A DNA stretch of 64,000 bases from UBA5868 sp964482025 (GCA_964482025.1 CAYZVN010000005.1:12826-76825), one strand, 5' to 3'; positions 25,247-34,414 are shown, counted from the first letter of the stretch. A program made the numbers and translations. The notes: a model not told the origin generated them from the letters alone.

Positions 25247-26235
25247 TTGTCCAGTTGATCAATCGCGCCGGCGCGGTAATTTCTACCCAGAAGTTCGACA
25301 AAAACCGCATTGTCTTGGGGCGCGGATTAGACTGCGATGTGATCTTGCAGGACCCCCACGTCGAAGCTCAGCATTTAGTGGTGGAGATCGACCCGGCAAG
25401 CCAAGGCTTATCCGGTCGCGACCTCTCTACGCTCAACGGTACCTGGCGCCTGGAGCAGAACCAGCGCGGCGTGCCGGGGCGGCGCAAGAATGGCTTTCGT
25501 GAGAGCTCCTTTTTTTCCGGTCAAGTATTTGAGTTAGGGCGCACCCATGTGCGCATTTGTTCAAGCCACCACCAAGTGGCGCCCGCTTTGCCGGTGTCCC
25601 GCTGGGAGTCGCTGGGGCACGCGCTGGCTCATTGGTGGATTTACAGCCTTTTGGTGGTGCTGCTCATCGCGCTGCAAATATGGGATAGCTACCTATCTGA
25701 CCCGCAACGCGAGAAGCTTTCGCAATACGCACTCAGTGCGCTCTATCCCGTTCTCGCTGCGGTCGCCTTTGCCGGGCTATGGGGGTTTATCGGCAAGAAC
25801 ATTCGCCACGATACGAAATTTGGAACCCACCTTTCCGCCGCCTTAGCGGCCGTTTTTGCCGTGTCAGTTTTCGAGTTTATCGCGCCTTATTGGGCCTTCC
25901 AATTCAGTTTGTGGCAGTGGCAAGGCACGATTACCTCACTGTTCATGGCTGCGATTGTGTTTGCTTTAGGATTGGTTTCTTTGAGCATGGCGACATATCT
26001 GACCGGAATGGTGCGGATTTCTGTCGCCTCTATTGCACCTGTGGTGCTGTTGATTCCAACTTTATTGGCGATTCTCGGCCGCCCCGACTTCCAGCCGCTG
26101 CCGCCCTACGACCGATCCATGGTAGAGCCCGCCATGCAATTTCGTGAAATCACGGAGGTGGAGGCGTTTCTCGAGGCTGCCCATCAACTTTACGCTGAGT
26201 CACTTGACGACTCCGCATCCGCAATTGAGGAATAA
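25237..26235 (+). CDS. FHA-domain membrane protein
   Basis: 332 residues. An N-terminal forkhead-associated domain (about 1-110: NRIVLGRGLDCDVILQDPHVEAQH, LSTLNGTWRL) would bind a phosphothreonine partner in the cytoplasm. Then come about five transmembrane helices (from about 130 to 285, e.g. WWIYSLLVVLLIALQIW and SVASIAPVVLLIPTLLAIL) and a short acidic tail. GRG, S/H-type FHA residues are mostly kept, although the serine of the usual GRxxxxD...SRxH motif is replaced (AQH for SRxH), so binding should be tested. Overlaps the protease gene upstream and is 6 bases from the lipoprotein gene. Confidence 0.85.
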   Translation: MALVVQLINRAGAVISTQKFDKNRIVLGRGLDCDVILQDPHVEAQHLVVEIDPASQGLSGRDLSTLNGTWRLEQNQRGVPGRRKNGFRESSFFSGQVFELGRTHVRICSSHHQVAPALPVSRWESLGHALAHWWIYSLLVVLLIALQIWDSYLSDPQREKLSQYALSALYPVLAAVAFAGLWGFIGKNIRHDTKFGTHLSAALAAVFAVSVFEFIAPYWAFQFSLWQWQGTITSLFMAAIVFALGLVSLSMATYLTGMVRISVASIAPVVLLIPTLLAILGRPDFQPLPPYDRSMVEPAMQFREITEVEAFLEAAHQLYAESLDDSASAIEE

Positions 26236-26241
26236 ATCGGT

Positions 26242-26553
26242 ATGAAAAACGTAACACTATTATTGCTAGGTGCCGCACTTTCCGTTGGCTGCGCTTGGGT
26301 AAAGCCCTCGGCGAAGAGTCACGAAGTGATGCTCTTGACGCAAGATCAGGTGGTTAACTGCGTCAAAAAAGGCGTTACTACTTCGCAGACATTATCGAAG
26401 ATCACCTTTGTTCCGCGCTCCAATGACAAGGTCTTCGGCGAATTGGTGATGCTCGCGAAGAATGAAGCCGTAATCCTGGGCGGCGATGCCGTGGTAACCG
26501 AAGGGCACATGAAGGAGGGGCGTCAAGTGTTCGGTGTCTATCGCTGCCACTAG
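26242..26553 (+). CDS. Small lipoprotein (DUF4156-like)
   Basis: 103 residues. Signal peptide ending in the lipobox SVGC, with lipidation expected at Cys17. The rest fits DUF4156-type outer-membrane lipoproteins: VVNCVKKGVTTSQTLSKI, NEAVILGGDAVV, VFGVYRC at the end. Function unknown. Third gene of the protease-FHA-lipoprotein run, 6 bases after the FHA gene. Confidence 0.87.
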   Translation: MKNVTLLLLGAALSVGCAWVKPSAKSHEVMLLTQDQVVNCVKKGVTTSQTLSKITFVPRSNDKVFGELVMLAKNEAVILGGDAVVTEGHMKEGRQVFGVYRCH

Positions 26554-26607
26554 TGGTCCGATCAGACAGCTCGGTGACAAAGGAGCATAGCCAAAACGTT
26601 TGGAGCG

Positions 26608-26635
26608 GTTGAAATGGGCAAATTCAACCCCATTT
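26608..26635 (+). promoter_or_regulatory. Sigma-32 heat-shock promoter of htpG
   Basis: GTTGAAA (26608-26614), 13 bases, CCCCATTT (26628-26635): nearly exact match to the sigma-32 consensus CTTGAAA / CCCCATNT, 50 bases before the htpG start. Confidence 0.85.
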
Positions 26636-26684
26636 TGGCGAACATGTCGTTACACGGGCATGCCCACTTAAGGAGCCAATATTT

Positions 26685-28583
26685 ATGACAGTCGCTACCG
26701 CCAAAGAAACTCGCGGATTTGCCACCGAAGCCAAGCAGCTTCTGCACTTAATGATCCACTCCTTGTACTCCAACAAGGAAATCTTTATGCGGGAGCTGGT
26801 TTCCAATGCTTCCGACGCCGCTGATAAGCTGCGCTTTGAGGCGCTGGAAAATTCCAGCCTTTACGAAGATGACCCGGATTTGCGAATTCGTGTGACCTTC
26901 GATAAAGACGCCAACACCATCACCATCGACGACAACGGCATAGGTATGAGCCGGAAAGAGGTGATCGAGAATCTCGGGACTATTGCCAAATCGGGCACCG
27001 CTCAATTCCTCTCCAAACTGTCAGGTGATCAAAAAAAGGACGCTCAACTGATTGGTCAGTTTGGCGTCGGCTTTTATTCGGCTTTTATCGTCGCTGACAA
27101 AGTGGAAGTGTTCACCCGGCGCGCTGGCGCCGCTAAAGACCAAGGTGTTCGCTGGAGCTGTACCGGTGAGGCGGAATACACGGTTGAAACGGTAGAAAAA
27201 ACCAGTCGCGGTACGCAGGTGGTACTGCACCTGAAAAAGGGGGAGGAAGACTTTGCCGATGGTTGGCGGCTGCGCTCCATCATCAAAAAATATTCCGATC
27301 ATATTTCCCTGCCAATTGTCATGGAGAAGCAGCACTTCGGAGAAGACGCGGAGAAGCAGGAGCCGGAAGACGAAACCATCAATAAGGCCACGGCGCTGTG
27401 GACGCGCTCACGCAGCGATATCACCGACGAAGAATACCGAGAGTTCTACAAGCATATCAGCCATGATTTTGCCGACGCCCTCAGCTGGAGTCATAACCGA
27501 GTGGAGGGCAAGCTCGATTATACCTGCTTGCTCTATCTGCCCAGCCGCGCGCCTTTTGACCTCTACAACCGCGAAGGTGCACGCGGCTTAAAGCTCTATG
27601 TCCAGCGCACCTTTATCATGGATGATGCAGAGCAGTTTTTGCCCTTGTATCTGCGCTTTATCAAAGGGGTGGTGGATTCCAACGACCTGTCTTTGAATGT
27701 TTCGCGCGAAATTCTGCAGAAAGATCCCAATGTCGACAGCATGAAGTCGGCGTTAACCAAGCGCGTCCTCGATATGCTCGGGAAATTGGCGGGAGACGCC
27801 GAGCAATATGCGAAGTTCTGGGCAGAGTTTGGTCAGGTTCTCAAAGAGGGCCCCGCAGAGGATTACGCGAACAAGGAAAAAATCGCCAAGTTGCTTCGCT
27901 TCGCCACAACGCACACTAACTCTGCCGAGCAAGACCAGTCTCTCGATCAGTACATTGAGCGCATGAAAGAGGGACAGGAGAAGATCTATTACGTGGTGGC
28001 GGAGAACTTCAGCACTGCGAAAAACAGTCCTCACCTGGAAGTTTTCCGTAAGAAAGGCATTGAAGTGCTGCTGTTGTCAGACCGTGTTGACGACTGGCTG
28101 ATGGGCCATTTGGTGGAATACAAAGACAAACCGCTCCAGGATGTGAGTAAAGGTGCGTTGGACCTTGGGACAATAGAAACGGAAGAAGAGAAGCAGAGTC
28201 AGAAGGAGACCGAAAAGCAATTCGAAAGCATGGTAGGGCGCATGAAAAGCGTGCTGACTGAAGAGGTTGAGGATGTGCGCATCACCCATCGCCTGACCGA
28301 TTCGCCGGCGTGTTTAGTGGTAGGTGAGGACGATATGGGGGCGCAAATGCGTCGCCTGCTGGAATCCGCAGGGCAAAAGGTGCCGGACTCCAAGCCGATC
28401 ATCGAGATTAACCCCGAGCACCCTTTGGTGGTTAAGCTGGATCAGGAGCAGGATGAGGACCGCTTTAACGATCTGGCGAAAGTGTTGTTCGATCAGGCGA
28501 GCCTTGCCGAAGGCGGTCACCTGAAAGATCCGGCCACCTATGTGCAGCGGCTTAACAAGCTACTGCTCGAACTATTTCGCTGA
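26685..28583 (+). CDS. htpG: Chaperone HtpG (Hsp90)
   Basis: 632 residues, full length. N-terminal ATPase domain with MRELVSNASDAADKLR, DNGIGMSRKEVIENLG and GQFGVGFYSAF; middle domain with the catalytic loop Arg (SLNVSREILQ) and SHDFADALSWSHNRVEG; C-terminal dimerisation domain. AAGGAG precedes the ATG. Expected to be heat-induced through the sigma-32 promoter. A strong terminator follows. Confidence 0.98.
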   Translation: MTVATAKETRGFATEAKQLLHLMIHSLYSNKEIFMRELVSNASDAADKLRFEALENSSLYEDDPDLRIRVTFDKDANTITIDDNGIGMSRKEVIENLGTIAKSGTAQFLSKLSGDQKKDAQLIGQFGVGFYSAFIVADKVEVFTRRAGAAKDQGVRWSCTGEAEYTVETVEKTSRGTQVVLHLKKGEEDFADGWRLRSIIKKYSDHISLPIVMEKQHFGEDAEKQEPEDETINKATALWTRSRSDITDEEYREFYKHISHDFADALSWSHNRVEGKLDYTCLLYLPSRAPFDLYNREGARGLKLYVQRTFIMDDAEQFLPLYLRFIKGVVDSNDLSLNVSREILQKDPNVDSMKSALTKRVLDMLGKLAGDAEQYAKFWAEFGQVLKEGPAEDYANKEKIAKLLRFATTHTNSAEQDQSLDQYIERMKEGQEKIYYVVAENFSTAKNSPHLEVFRKKGIEVLLLSDRVDDWLMGHLVEYKDKPLQDVSKGALDLGTIETEEEKQSQKETEKQFESMVGRMKSVLTEEVEDVRITHRLTDSPACLVVGEDDMGAQMRRLLESAGQKVPDSKPIIEINPEHPLVVKLDQEQDEDRFNDLAKVLFDQASLAEGGHLKDPATYVQRLNKLLLELFR

Positions 28584-28603
28584 GTCGGTAACTGTTTGTG
28601 TAC

Positions 28604-28637
28604 AAGGCGTGGAGAGGTTAATCTCCGCGCCTTTTTT
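28604..28637 (+). terminator. Intrinsic terminator after htpG
   Basis: AAGGCGTGGAGA (28604-28615) pairs with TCTCCGCGCCTT (28622-28633), one G-T pair, followed by Ts. Confidence 0.88.
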
Positions 28638-28772
28638 GTTCCATCCGTAATATTTTCAGACAAGTGTGTCGGCCGCTTGTAGCAATCATCTGGGTTTGGT
28701 AGCGTTTTCGCGCTGCCTTAACTCTTACTGCTGCAGCGCTTCGTTGCCCAGGAAACCCTATGGGAGTTCAGA

Positions 28773-29795
28773 TTGAGCCTTACTAACTCACAACCGCGAA
28801 AAGTCACTGTATTAGGCGGCGGAAGCTTTGGCACCGCAATCGCCAACATAGTTGCCACCAACGGCTACCACACGGAACTGTGGTTTCGCGACAGTGAGCG
28901 CGCCCGCGAGTGCGAGCACAAACGGGAGAATAGCCATTACTTACCGGGTTACCGGCTGCACGACAACCTGCGGATCTCGGCGAATCTACAGGAGAGCCTA
29001 CAGGGGGCGGATGTCGTCGTAGTGGCCATTCCCGGTCAATCATTCCGCGAAGTCGCTCGCCTGGCAGCGCCCTATATCAGTGCCGGCGCTATGGTTGTCA
29101 GTGCGACCAAAGGGATTGAGGCGCCGAACTTTACGCTGATGAGCAATATCCTGGCGGAAGAGCTTTCAGGGGCGCGTATAGGAGTGCTGAGCGGGCCAAA
29201 TTTCGCTAAGGAGATCGTGCAGAATCAGCACACTGGCAGCGTCATCGCCAGCGAGGATGATGAGGTGCTGGCGGTTATCCCCAAAGTTTTTTCATCGAAC
29301 ACCTTTCGCGTTTATACCAGTCGCGATAAGTTTGGTGTCGAATTGGCCGGGGCAATTAAGAATATTTATGCCATAGTGTGCGGAATGGCCTGCGCTTTAG
29401 GCGCTGGGCACAATACTCACGCGATGATTCTGACCCGCGCGTTGGCAGAAATGGGGCGTTTCGCCGATAAGCTCGGGGCTAACGCCATGACGTTTTTAGG
29501 ACTTGCAGGTGTCGGTGATCTGATTCTGACCTGTAGTTCCGACCTGAGCCGAAACTACCGAGTTGGCTTCGCTTTAGGCAGTGGCAAAACCTTGCAGCAG
29601 ACGCTTGAGGAAATTGGCCAAGTCGCTGAAGGAGTGAACACCTTACAGATCGTCAAGCATAAAGCAGATGAGTTGGGGGTTTATATGCCCTTAGCGTCTG
29701 GGTTGTACGCCATTTTATTTGAGGGGCAAGATATAGGCAGAGTGGTACAAGGTTTGATGACCGGTGCCATGGCAAGCGATGTGGAGTTTTATTGA
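28773..29795 (+). CDS. gpsA: Glycerol-3-phosphate dehydrogenase (NAD(P)+)
   Basis: 340 residues; makes glycerol 3-phosphate for phospholipids. GGGSFGTAIA is the dinucleotide motif, SGPNFAKEI and VELAGAIKNIYAI the substrate and catalytic regions (Lys in GAIKN). TTG start: GGGAG stands 7 bases before it, and the nearby ATG at 28760 runs into a stop. The C-terminal family region GLAGVGDLILTCSS is present. Complete and ordinary. Confidence 0.96.
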   Translation: MSLTNSQPRKVTVLGGGSFGTAIANIVATNGYHTELWFRDSERARECEHKRENSHYLPGYRLHDNLRISANLQESLQGADVVVVAIPGQSFREVARLAAPYISAGAMVVSATKGIEAPNFTLMSNILAEELSGARIGVLSGPNFAKEIVQNQHTGSVIASEDDEVLAVIPKVFSSNTFRVYTSRDKFGVELAGAIKNIYAIVCGMACALGAGHNTHAMILTRALAEMGRFADKLGANAMTFLGLAGVGDLILTCSSDLSRNYRVGFALGSGKTLQQTLEEIGQVAEGVNTLQIVKHKADELGVYMPLASGLYAILFEGQDIGRVVQGLMTGAMASDVEFY

Positions 29796-29844
29796 TGACC
29801 AGTTTTTTTGCTGGTATTGACCACCGTAACAAACGGAGAATCTT

Positions 29845-30486
29845 ATGGATCCACAATTGAAATCCAATCTCACCAGTTCTAAACACTGGATTCGTTTGCT
29901 GTACATGCTGTTGTTCGCACTCTTTTTATATGTTGCGTCCTTTGTCGTCGCTATTTTGGTCATAGTGCAGTTTTTATTTGCACTGATAACGGGCTCGGAT
30001 AACCGAAAACTGCGCGAGCTAGGTGGCAGCCTGACGATTTACATCAAGGACGCGCTTCTGTTTTTGACCTTTAACAGTGAGGCCAAACCCTTTCCCTTTG
30101 CGGACTGGCCAGCCGCCCCTGTTAGTGCTCCCGCAGAAAGCGTGATCGTCGAACCACCCAATGCGGTGGTTACCCCCGCGCCAGTTATGGGGACGGCGCC
30201 AGTGGCGGAGCCGGATCCGCTGGTAGAGCCTGAGCCTGTCGTGGATGCCGATCCCGTTCCTGCTGTCGATCCCGCTCCTGNNNNNNNNNNNNNNNNNNNN
30301 NNNNNNNNNNNNNNNNNNNNNNNNNNNNNNNNNNNNNNNNNNNNNNNNNNNNNNNNNNNNNNNNNNNNNNNNNNNNNNNNCGATCCCGCTCCTGTTGCCG
30401 ATCCCGCTCCTGTTATAGTACCTCCTCCGACGGATGAGTCAGGGGTAGAGCCTAATCCCGAGGGCGACAGTAAACCCGTTAGCTGA
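29845..30486 (+). CDS. DUF4389 membrane protein with Asp-Pro-Ala repeat tail (interrupted by gap)
   Basis: The N-terminal part (about 1-90) fits DUF4389: a membrane hairpin (WIRLLYMLLFALFLYVASFVVAILVIVQF) followed by ELGGSLTIYIKDALLFLTFNSEAKPFPF. The tail is a low-complexity run of DPAPVADPAPV units (18-base repeat, GATCCCGCTCCTGTTGCC) that is broken by the 100-N gap and so has unknown length. The frames on both sides of the gap agree, but 100 Ns are a placeholder, so true continuity is not proven. The tail could be a periplasmic spacer; function unknown. Confidence 0.75.
   Translation: MDPQLKSNLTSSKHWIRLLYMLLFALFLYVASFVVAILVIVQFLFALITGSDNRKLRELGGSLTIYIKDALLFLTFNSEAKPFPFADWPAAPVSAPAESVIVEPPNAVVTPAPVMGTAPVAEPDPLVEPEPVVDADPVPAVDPAPXXXXXXXXXXXXXXXXXXXXXXXXXXXXXXXXXXDPAPVADPAPVIVPPPTDESGVEPNPEGDSKPVS
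30281..30380. other. Assembly gap (100 N) in a tandem repeat
   Basis: Exactly 100 undetermined bases inside the 18-base repeat region of the DUF4389 gene. The even number suggests a placeholder for a collapsed or unsequenced repeat rather than a measured length. Confidence 0.95.
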
Positions 30487-30542
30487 CGAATATGAGCTGT
30501 TTCAACATCCACTGAGCCGCATAACAATAAAAGGGGCTGAGC

Positions 30543-31010
30543 ATGGACTTATTTTTATTGCGCCACGGGTGCGCTGAACCATCAGCAAGCCGTGACCGCG
30601 ACCGCAATCTCACCGCCGAGGGGCGAGAGGAGCTGCAGCATGTGCTAACCGCTGCGGCTCCTCAGTTCAGCAAAATTACCCAGGTCATGGCGAGCCCTTA
30701 TGTACGCGCTCAGCAAAGCTGTGACATCGCGATGGGGTTTCTACCCCATTTAACGGAGCAAGACCGACATATTGCGGATTTTCTAACACCCGGTAGCAAC
30801 CCTCAGCGAACCATTGACTGGCTGAACGCACAGCCGATGGATGCGGCCATTTTGTTGGTGACGCACCAGCCGCTGGTGGGAACTTTATTGGATGAGCTCG
30901 GTGGTTTTGAGTCCGGGCGTTATCGCATGGGAACGGGGGCTCTGGCATATTTGCAATTGCCTTTGGTAGGACGTGGCCAAGCGGATCTCGTCTGGCTCAA
31001 GCATCCCTGA
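30543..31010 (+). CDS. sixA: Phosphohistidine phosphatase SixA
   Basis: 155 residues, histidine-phosphatase fold: LFLLRHGCAEPSASRD carries the catalytic RHG, and VTHQPLVGTLLDEL the second active-site His. SixA removes phosphate from His in phosphotransfer proteins such as ArcB or the nitrogen PTS. The stop overlaps the start of the next gene by one base (TGATG), so both are coupled. Confidence 0.9.
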   Translation: MDLFLLRHGCAEPSASRDRDRNLTAEGREELQHVLTAAAPQFSKITQVMASPYVRAQQSCDIAMGFLPHLTEQDRHIADFLTPGSNPQRTIDWLNAQPMDAAILLVTHQPLVGTLLDELGGFESGRYRMGTGALAYLQLPLVGRGQADLVWLKHP

Positions 31011-31861
31011 TGCCGTCACTGCAAACCTTTGATCTCGGCGGAGTGAGGCTGAATGCGAAGCGCTGGGGTTTGGTAGGCGGCCATCCAGTGTTGGCGTTAC
31101 ATGGCTGGCTTGATAACGCTGGGAGTTTCGATTTTCTCGCACCTCTACTGACGTCTTGTGATCTTATCTGTCTCGACTGCGCCGGTCATGGTCGCAGTGG
31201 CCAACGCAATTTCCTCGGTGCCTATAATATTTGGCAAGATGTGGGCGACTTGTTCGCCGTCGCCGATCAACTCGGCTGGCCATCTTTTTCTCTTATCGGG
31301 CACTCCAGGGGCGCTATGACCAGCCTCCTTGCTGCGGGTACATTTCCTGAGCGCATAACCCACCTGAGCCTTTTGGAAGGCGGTGTTCCACGCGTGGCGA
31401 CAGCCAATGAGGCTCCCGAGATACTGGCAGAGGCCATTCGCACAGTAAAAGCGGCAATTGACCGGCCGCGGCAATACTATTCAAGCTTTGCCCGTGCGGT
31501 GGAAGCGCGGACTCGCGGGCTGTTCCCTCTCGCTGAGCAGGATGCCGAAGCGCTGGCGCGGCACGGCGTGGTGGAAACTGAACGAGGGTTTACCTGGTCT
31601 TATGATCCGAAGCTGTTGGCTGGCTCGGAGGTGCGATTTAGCGTGGAACAGGTTTTGGCGTTCTGTGAGCGGGTTACCGCTTCCACTTTAGTTGTTCTTG
31701 CCGAAGATGGCATGCTGCGCCAAGAGCCGGATGCCCTGGCGTTACTCAAAGCGAGGGCAGACTGGCAGCTTGTCTACCTGCCCGGTGGGCACCACCACCA
31801 TATGCATGAACAGGCTCCGGCCGTGGCTGAGTTAATTAAAAAACACATCGGCTGCTGGTAG
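31010..31861 (+). CDS. Alpha/beta hydrolase
   Basis: 283 residues. LHGWLDNAGSFDFLAPLL is the oxyanion-side region, LIGHSRGAMTSLLAA carries the nucleophile Ser (GHSRG), and the C-terminal end has a His in PGGHHHHMHE; an acid residue (Asp of LAEDGML) completes a likely triad. Resembles YbfF/Ser-hydrolase-like esterases such as MhpC relatives, but the substrate cannot be read from sequence. Overlaps sixA by one base. Confidence 0.85.
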   Translation: MPSLQTFDLGGVRLNAKRWGLVGGHPVLALHGWLDNAGSFDFLAPLLTSCDLICLDCAGHGRSGQRNFLGAYNIWQDVGDLFAVADQLGWPSFSLIGHSRGAMTSLLAAGTFPERITHLSLLEGGVPRVATANEAPEILAEAIRTVKAAIDRPRQYYSSFARAVEARTRGLFPLAEQDAEALARHGVVETERGFTWSYDPKLLAGSEVRFSVEQVLAFCERVTASTLVVLAEDGMLRQEPDALALLKARADWQLVYLPGGHHHHMHEQAPAVAELIKKHIGCW

Positions 31862-31882
31862 TCGAAGTACTGGAGAAATGTC

Positions 31883-32770
31883 TTGAAAGCGTTTGTTGCC
31901 GTTCTTTTGTTGTCCTTGCCGATGCTGGCAGTGGCGATACCCTATACCTCCGAGTCGGAATTAATGCGCAGTGGCAGGATTGTCTTCCAGTCACAGCCGG
32001 CGATAGGCGAATACCGCTTAGTACTGAGCTCGATCAAGAAGGTCAACAATCAGTGGCGAGCCAAACAAGAGGTGAAGTCACGGGCGTTGGTTTCGCGGAT
32101 AACGCTTGAGCTCGATGAGCTGGTGTCTTTCGCCGGTGCGCGCAAGAAGTTGCGCAGTGACATGGACAATACCGACGACTTCGCTGTCCTGTTCCAGTGC
32201 TCAGGCCTCGACTGTGGTAGCAGCAACGGCTGGGCGAACGAATTTCTCGGCGTTAAGCAGCTGTATGGTCTCGATACCAATCAGTTTTATGTGGTGCAGG
32301 CGGGCTTGGATGGTAATCGCAAGGAAACCTATGTCATTTGGTACTTGGTTCAACGCGGCAATGGGCGAATCTATCTGCAGCAAGACATTGTCCGGGCGGG
32401 CCCAGACTCCGGCGCAGGGGCAGCATTTGCACCGGAGCTTTGGTGGGAGTTGCTCGCCAGTAAGGGTTTTTTTGTCCTCCCGGGGGTTGAGTTGACAGCT
32501 GAGGGGGCAAAAGTGTCGAGCGAAACGGTTGCCCTGTTAGTAAATTTACTGAAGGCCCACCCTCGTGCCACTCTGCGTCTCGTCGGCCACGACTATGGTG
32601 AGGGCACGCTGGTGGATCAGGAGCGTCGTTCCATGGGCTATGCGCAAACGGTGCGCGATTTGTTGCTGGCGAAAGAAATCGACAAGAGCCGGATAACAGC
32701 GCACGGCTTGGCTAGTCTGGCACCCGCCGGGCGGCGGGAAGCTGCTCGAGTGGAAGTCGTGCTGGACTAG
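31883..32770 (+). CDS. DUF4892 secreted protein with OmpA-like C-terminus
   Basis: 295 residues: signal peptide (about 1-18, cut after AVA), a DUF4892 region (about 20-190) and a C-terminal OmpA/MotB-like peptidoglycan-binding domain (about 205-290) with LRLVGHDYGEGTLVDQERR and SMGYAQTVRDLLL. TTG start with TGGAGA upstream. The protein is probably periplasmic and anchored to peptidoglycan. It converges on folE with only 15 bases between the stops. Confidence 0.82.
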   Translation: MKAFVAVLLLSLPMLAVAIPYTSESELMRSGRIVFQSQPAIGEYRLVLSSIKKVNNQWRAKQEVKSRALVSRITLELDELVSFAGARKKLRSDMDNTDDFAVLFQCSGLDCGSSNGWANEFLGVKQLYGLDTNQFYVVQAGLDGNRKETYVIWYLVQRGNGRIYLQQDIVRAGPDSGAGAAFAPELWWELLASKGFFVLPGVELTAEGAKVSSETVALLVNLLKAHPRATLRLVGHDYGEGTLVDQERRSMGYAQTVRDLLLAKEIDKSRITAHGLASLAPAGRREAARVEVVLD

Positions 32771-32785
32771 CGAGTCTTTATCCCC

Positions 32786-33325
32786 TTATTTGATCAGCGA
32801 GAGAAACTCCGTGCGGGTTGCGGCGCTGTTGCGGAAAGCGCCGTACATGGCGGAAGTCTTCATGCAAGAGTTCTGCTTCTCTACGCCTCGCATCATCATG
32901 CACAGGTGCTTGGCTTCGATAATCACGGCTACCCCGGCTGCACCCGTCACTTCTTGGATGGTTTCGGCGATTTCGTGAGTCAATTGTTCTTGAATCTGCA
33001 ATCTGCGGGCATACATGTCGACAATGCGCGCGACTTTTGACAGCCCGAGCACCACGCCTTGCGGTATATAACCCACATGAGCCTTGCCGATGAAAGGCAG
33101 CAGGTGGTGCTCACACATAGAGAAGAGCTCTATGTCTTTGACGATAATCATGTCTCTGCAGTCGGACGGGAAGAGCGCGTCGTTGACGACCTCGTCAATC
33201 GTTTGCTTATAACCTTTGGTCAGAAACTCAAATGCGGCCGCAGCGCGCGCAGGCGTATCCACTAGACCGGGGCGGCTCGGATCCTCGCCGACGTGAGTGA
33301 TGATTTGGCTGAACAGGTCTTTCAT
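32786..33325 (-). CDS. folE: GTP cyclohydrolase I
   Basis: 179 residues; converts GTP to 7,8-dihydroneopterin triphosphate, entry to folate (and queuosine). Motifs: EDPSRPGLVDTPARAAAAF, zinc site FSMCEHHLLPFIGKAHVGYIP with Cys and two His, and the catalytic TGAAGVAVIIEAKHLCMMMRG. Complete. Divergent from prmB. Confidence 0.97.
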   Translation of the reverse strand: MKDLFSQIITHVGEDPSRPGLVDTPARAAAAFEFLTKGYKQTIDEVVNDALFPSDCRDMIIVKDIELFSMCEHHLLPFIGKAHVGYIPQGVVLGLSKVARIVDMYARRLQIQEQLTHEIAETIQEVTGAAGVAVIIEAKHLCMMMRGVEKQNSCMKTSAMYGAFRNSAATRTEFLSLIK

Positions 33326-33499
33326 GGCGAAGTCTCTAAAAGCTCAAAAAGAAAAAGGGCCGTACCCTACGCGATCGCCCCAGCAAAATAAAGCGACAAT
33401 TATAGGCATCCCGACCAGCAATGGTTTTTCATTGCGGTGACTGGCGCATTTTCCGTTAGAATGCCAGCCCTTTTAAGGCTTACAGCGGTGGTCGCAGCG

Positions 33500-34414
33500 A
33501 TGGCTATGCAGGATTCGACAGTGTTTGATGAATTGGTCACGGTTCGGGATTGGATTCGCTGGGGGGCCAGTGAGTTTCAACGTGCCGATCTATTTTTCGG
33601 TCACGGCACCGACAACGCCTGGGATGAGGCAGCGCAACTGGTGCTCTGGTCTATCTCCACACCTTGGGAAAGGCTTAATCAGATCGTCGATACCCGACTG
33701 ACCCGCGCCGAAAAGAGCGAGATCTTCGCGCTCTTTCAGCGGCGAATCCACGAGCGCCTGCCCGCGCCTTATCTCACTGGTACTGCGTTTTTCGCTGGTT
33801 TGGAGTTTGCAGTTACAGCCGATACCCTGATCCCGCGTTCCCCTATCGCGGAGTTGATTGAGCAAGGCTTTCAGCCCTGGCTCCTCAAAGAGCCGGAATT
33901 TGTGTTGGACCTCTGTACTGGATGCGGTTGCATCGGGATCGCGATCGCACACGCTTTTCAAGAGGCTCATGTGGATCTTAGCGATATTTCAGAGGCCGCC
34001 TTAGCCGTTGCTCAGCAGAACATTGAGCGATACGGCTTAGAAGATCGCGCCAAGACTGTCTGCTCCGATCTGTTTGTCCAGCTGCCGGGCTGCTACGACC
34101 TGATTGTCAGTAATCCGCCCTATGTCGATGCCCAGGATATGGCGAGCTTACCCCCCGAATACAGAGTTGAGCCCCGCTTGGCACTGGAGTCCGGCGATGA
34201 CGGGCTTGAGTTTACTCGCCGCTTGCTGCGGGAAGCCGTGGACCATCTCAACGATGAAGGGGTGTTGGTGGTCGAGGTGGGCAATAGCGCGGAGGCATTG
34301 GAAGCGGCTTTTCCAGAAGTGCCATTTACATGGCTGGAGTTTGCCAGGGGCGGGCAGGGCGTATTTCTATTGACTCGTGAGCAGTTGGTTGCCCACGCAG
34401 CAGAGTTTTCGTGA
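33500..34414 (+). CDS. prmB: Ribosomal protein L3 glutamine N5-methyltransferase
   Basis: 304 residues from the ATG at 33500; an upstream frame would add 21 residues. SAM-binding VLDLCTGCGCIGIAIA and the class-specific catalytic NPPY (LIVSNPPYVDAQDM) are present, with the N-terminal PrmB domain (IHERLPAPYLTGTAFF). Modifies Gln in L3. Usually next to aroC, as here. Confidence 0.94.
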   Translation: MAMQDSTVFDELVTVRDWIRWGASEFQRADLFFGHGTDNAWDEAAQLVLWSISTPWERLNQIVDTRLTRAEKSEIFALFQRRIHERLPAPYLTGTAFFAGLEFAVTADTLIPRSPIAELIEQGFQPWLLKEPEFVLDLCTGCGCIGIAIAHAFQEAHVDLSDISEAALAVAQQNIERYGLEDRAKTVCSDLFVQLPGCYDLIVSNPPYVDAQDMASLPPEYRVEPRLALESGDDGLEFTRRLLREAVDHLNDEGVLVVEVGNSAEALEAAFPEVPFTWLEFARGGQGVFLLTREQLVAHAAEFS

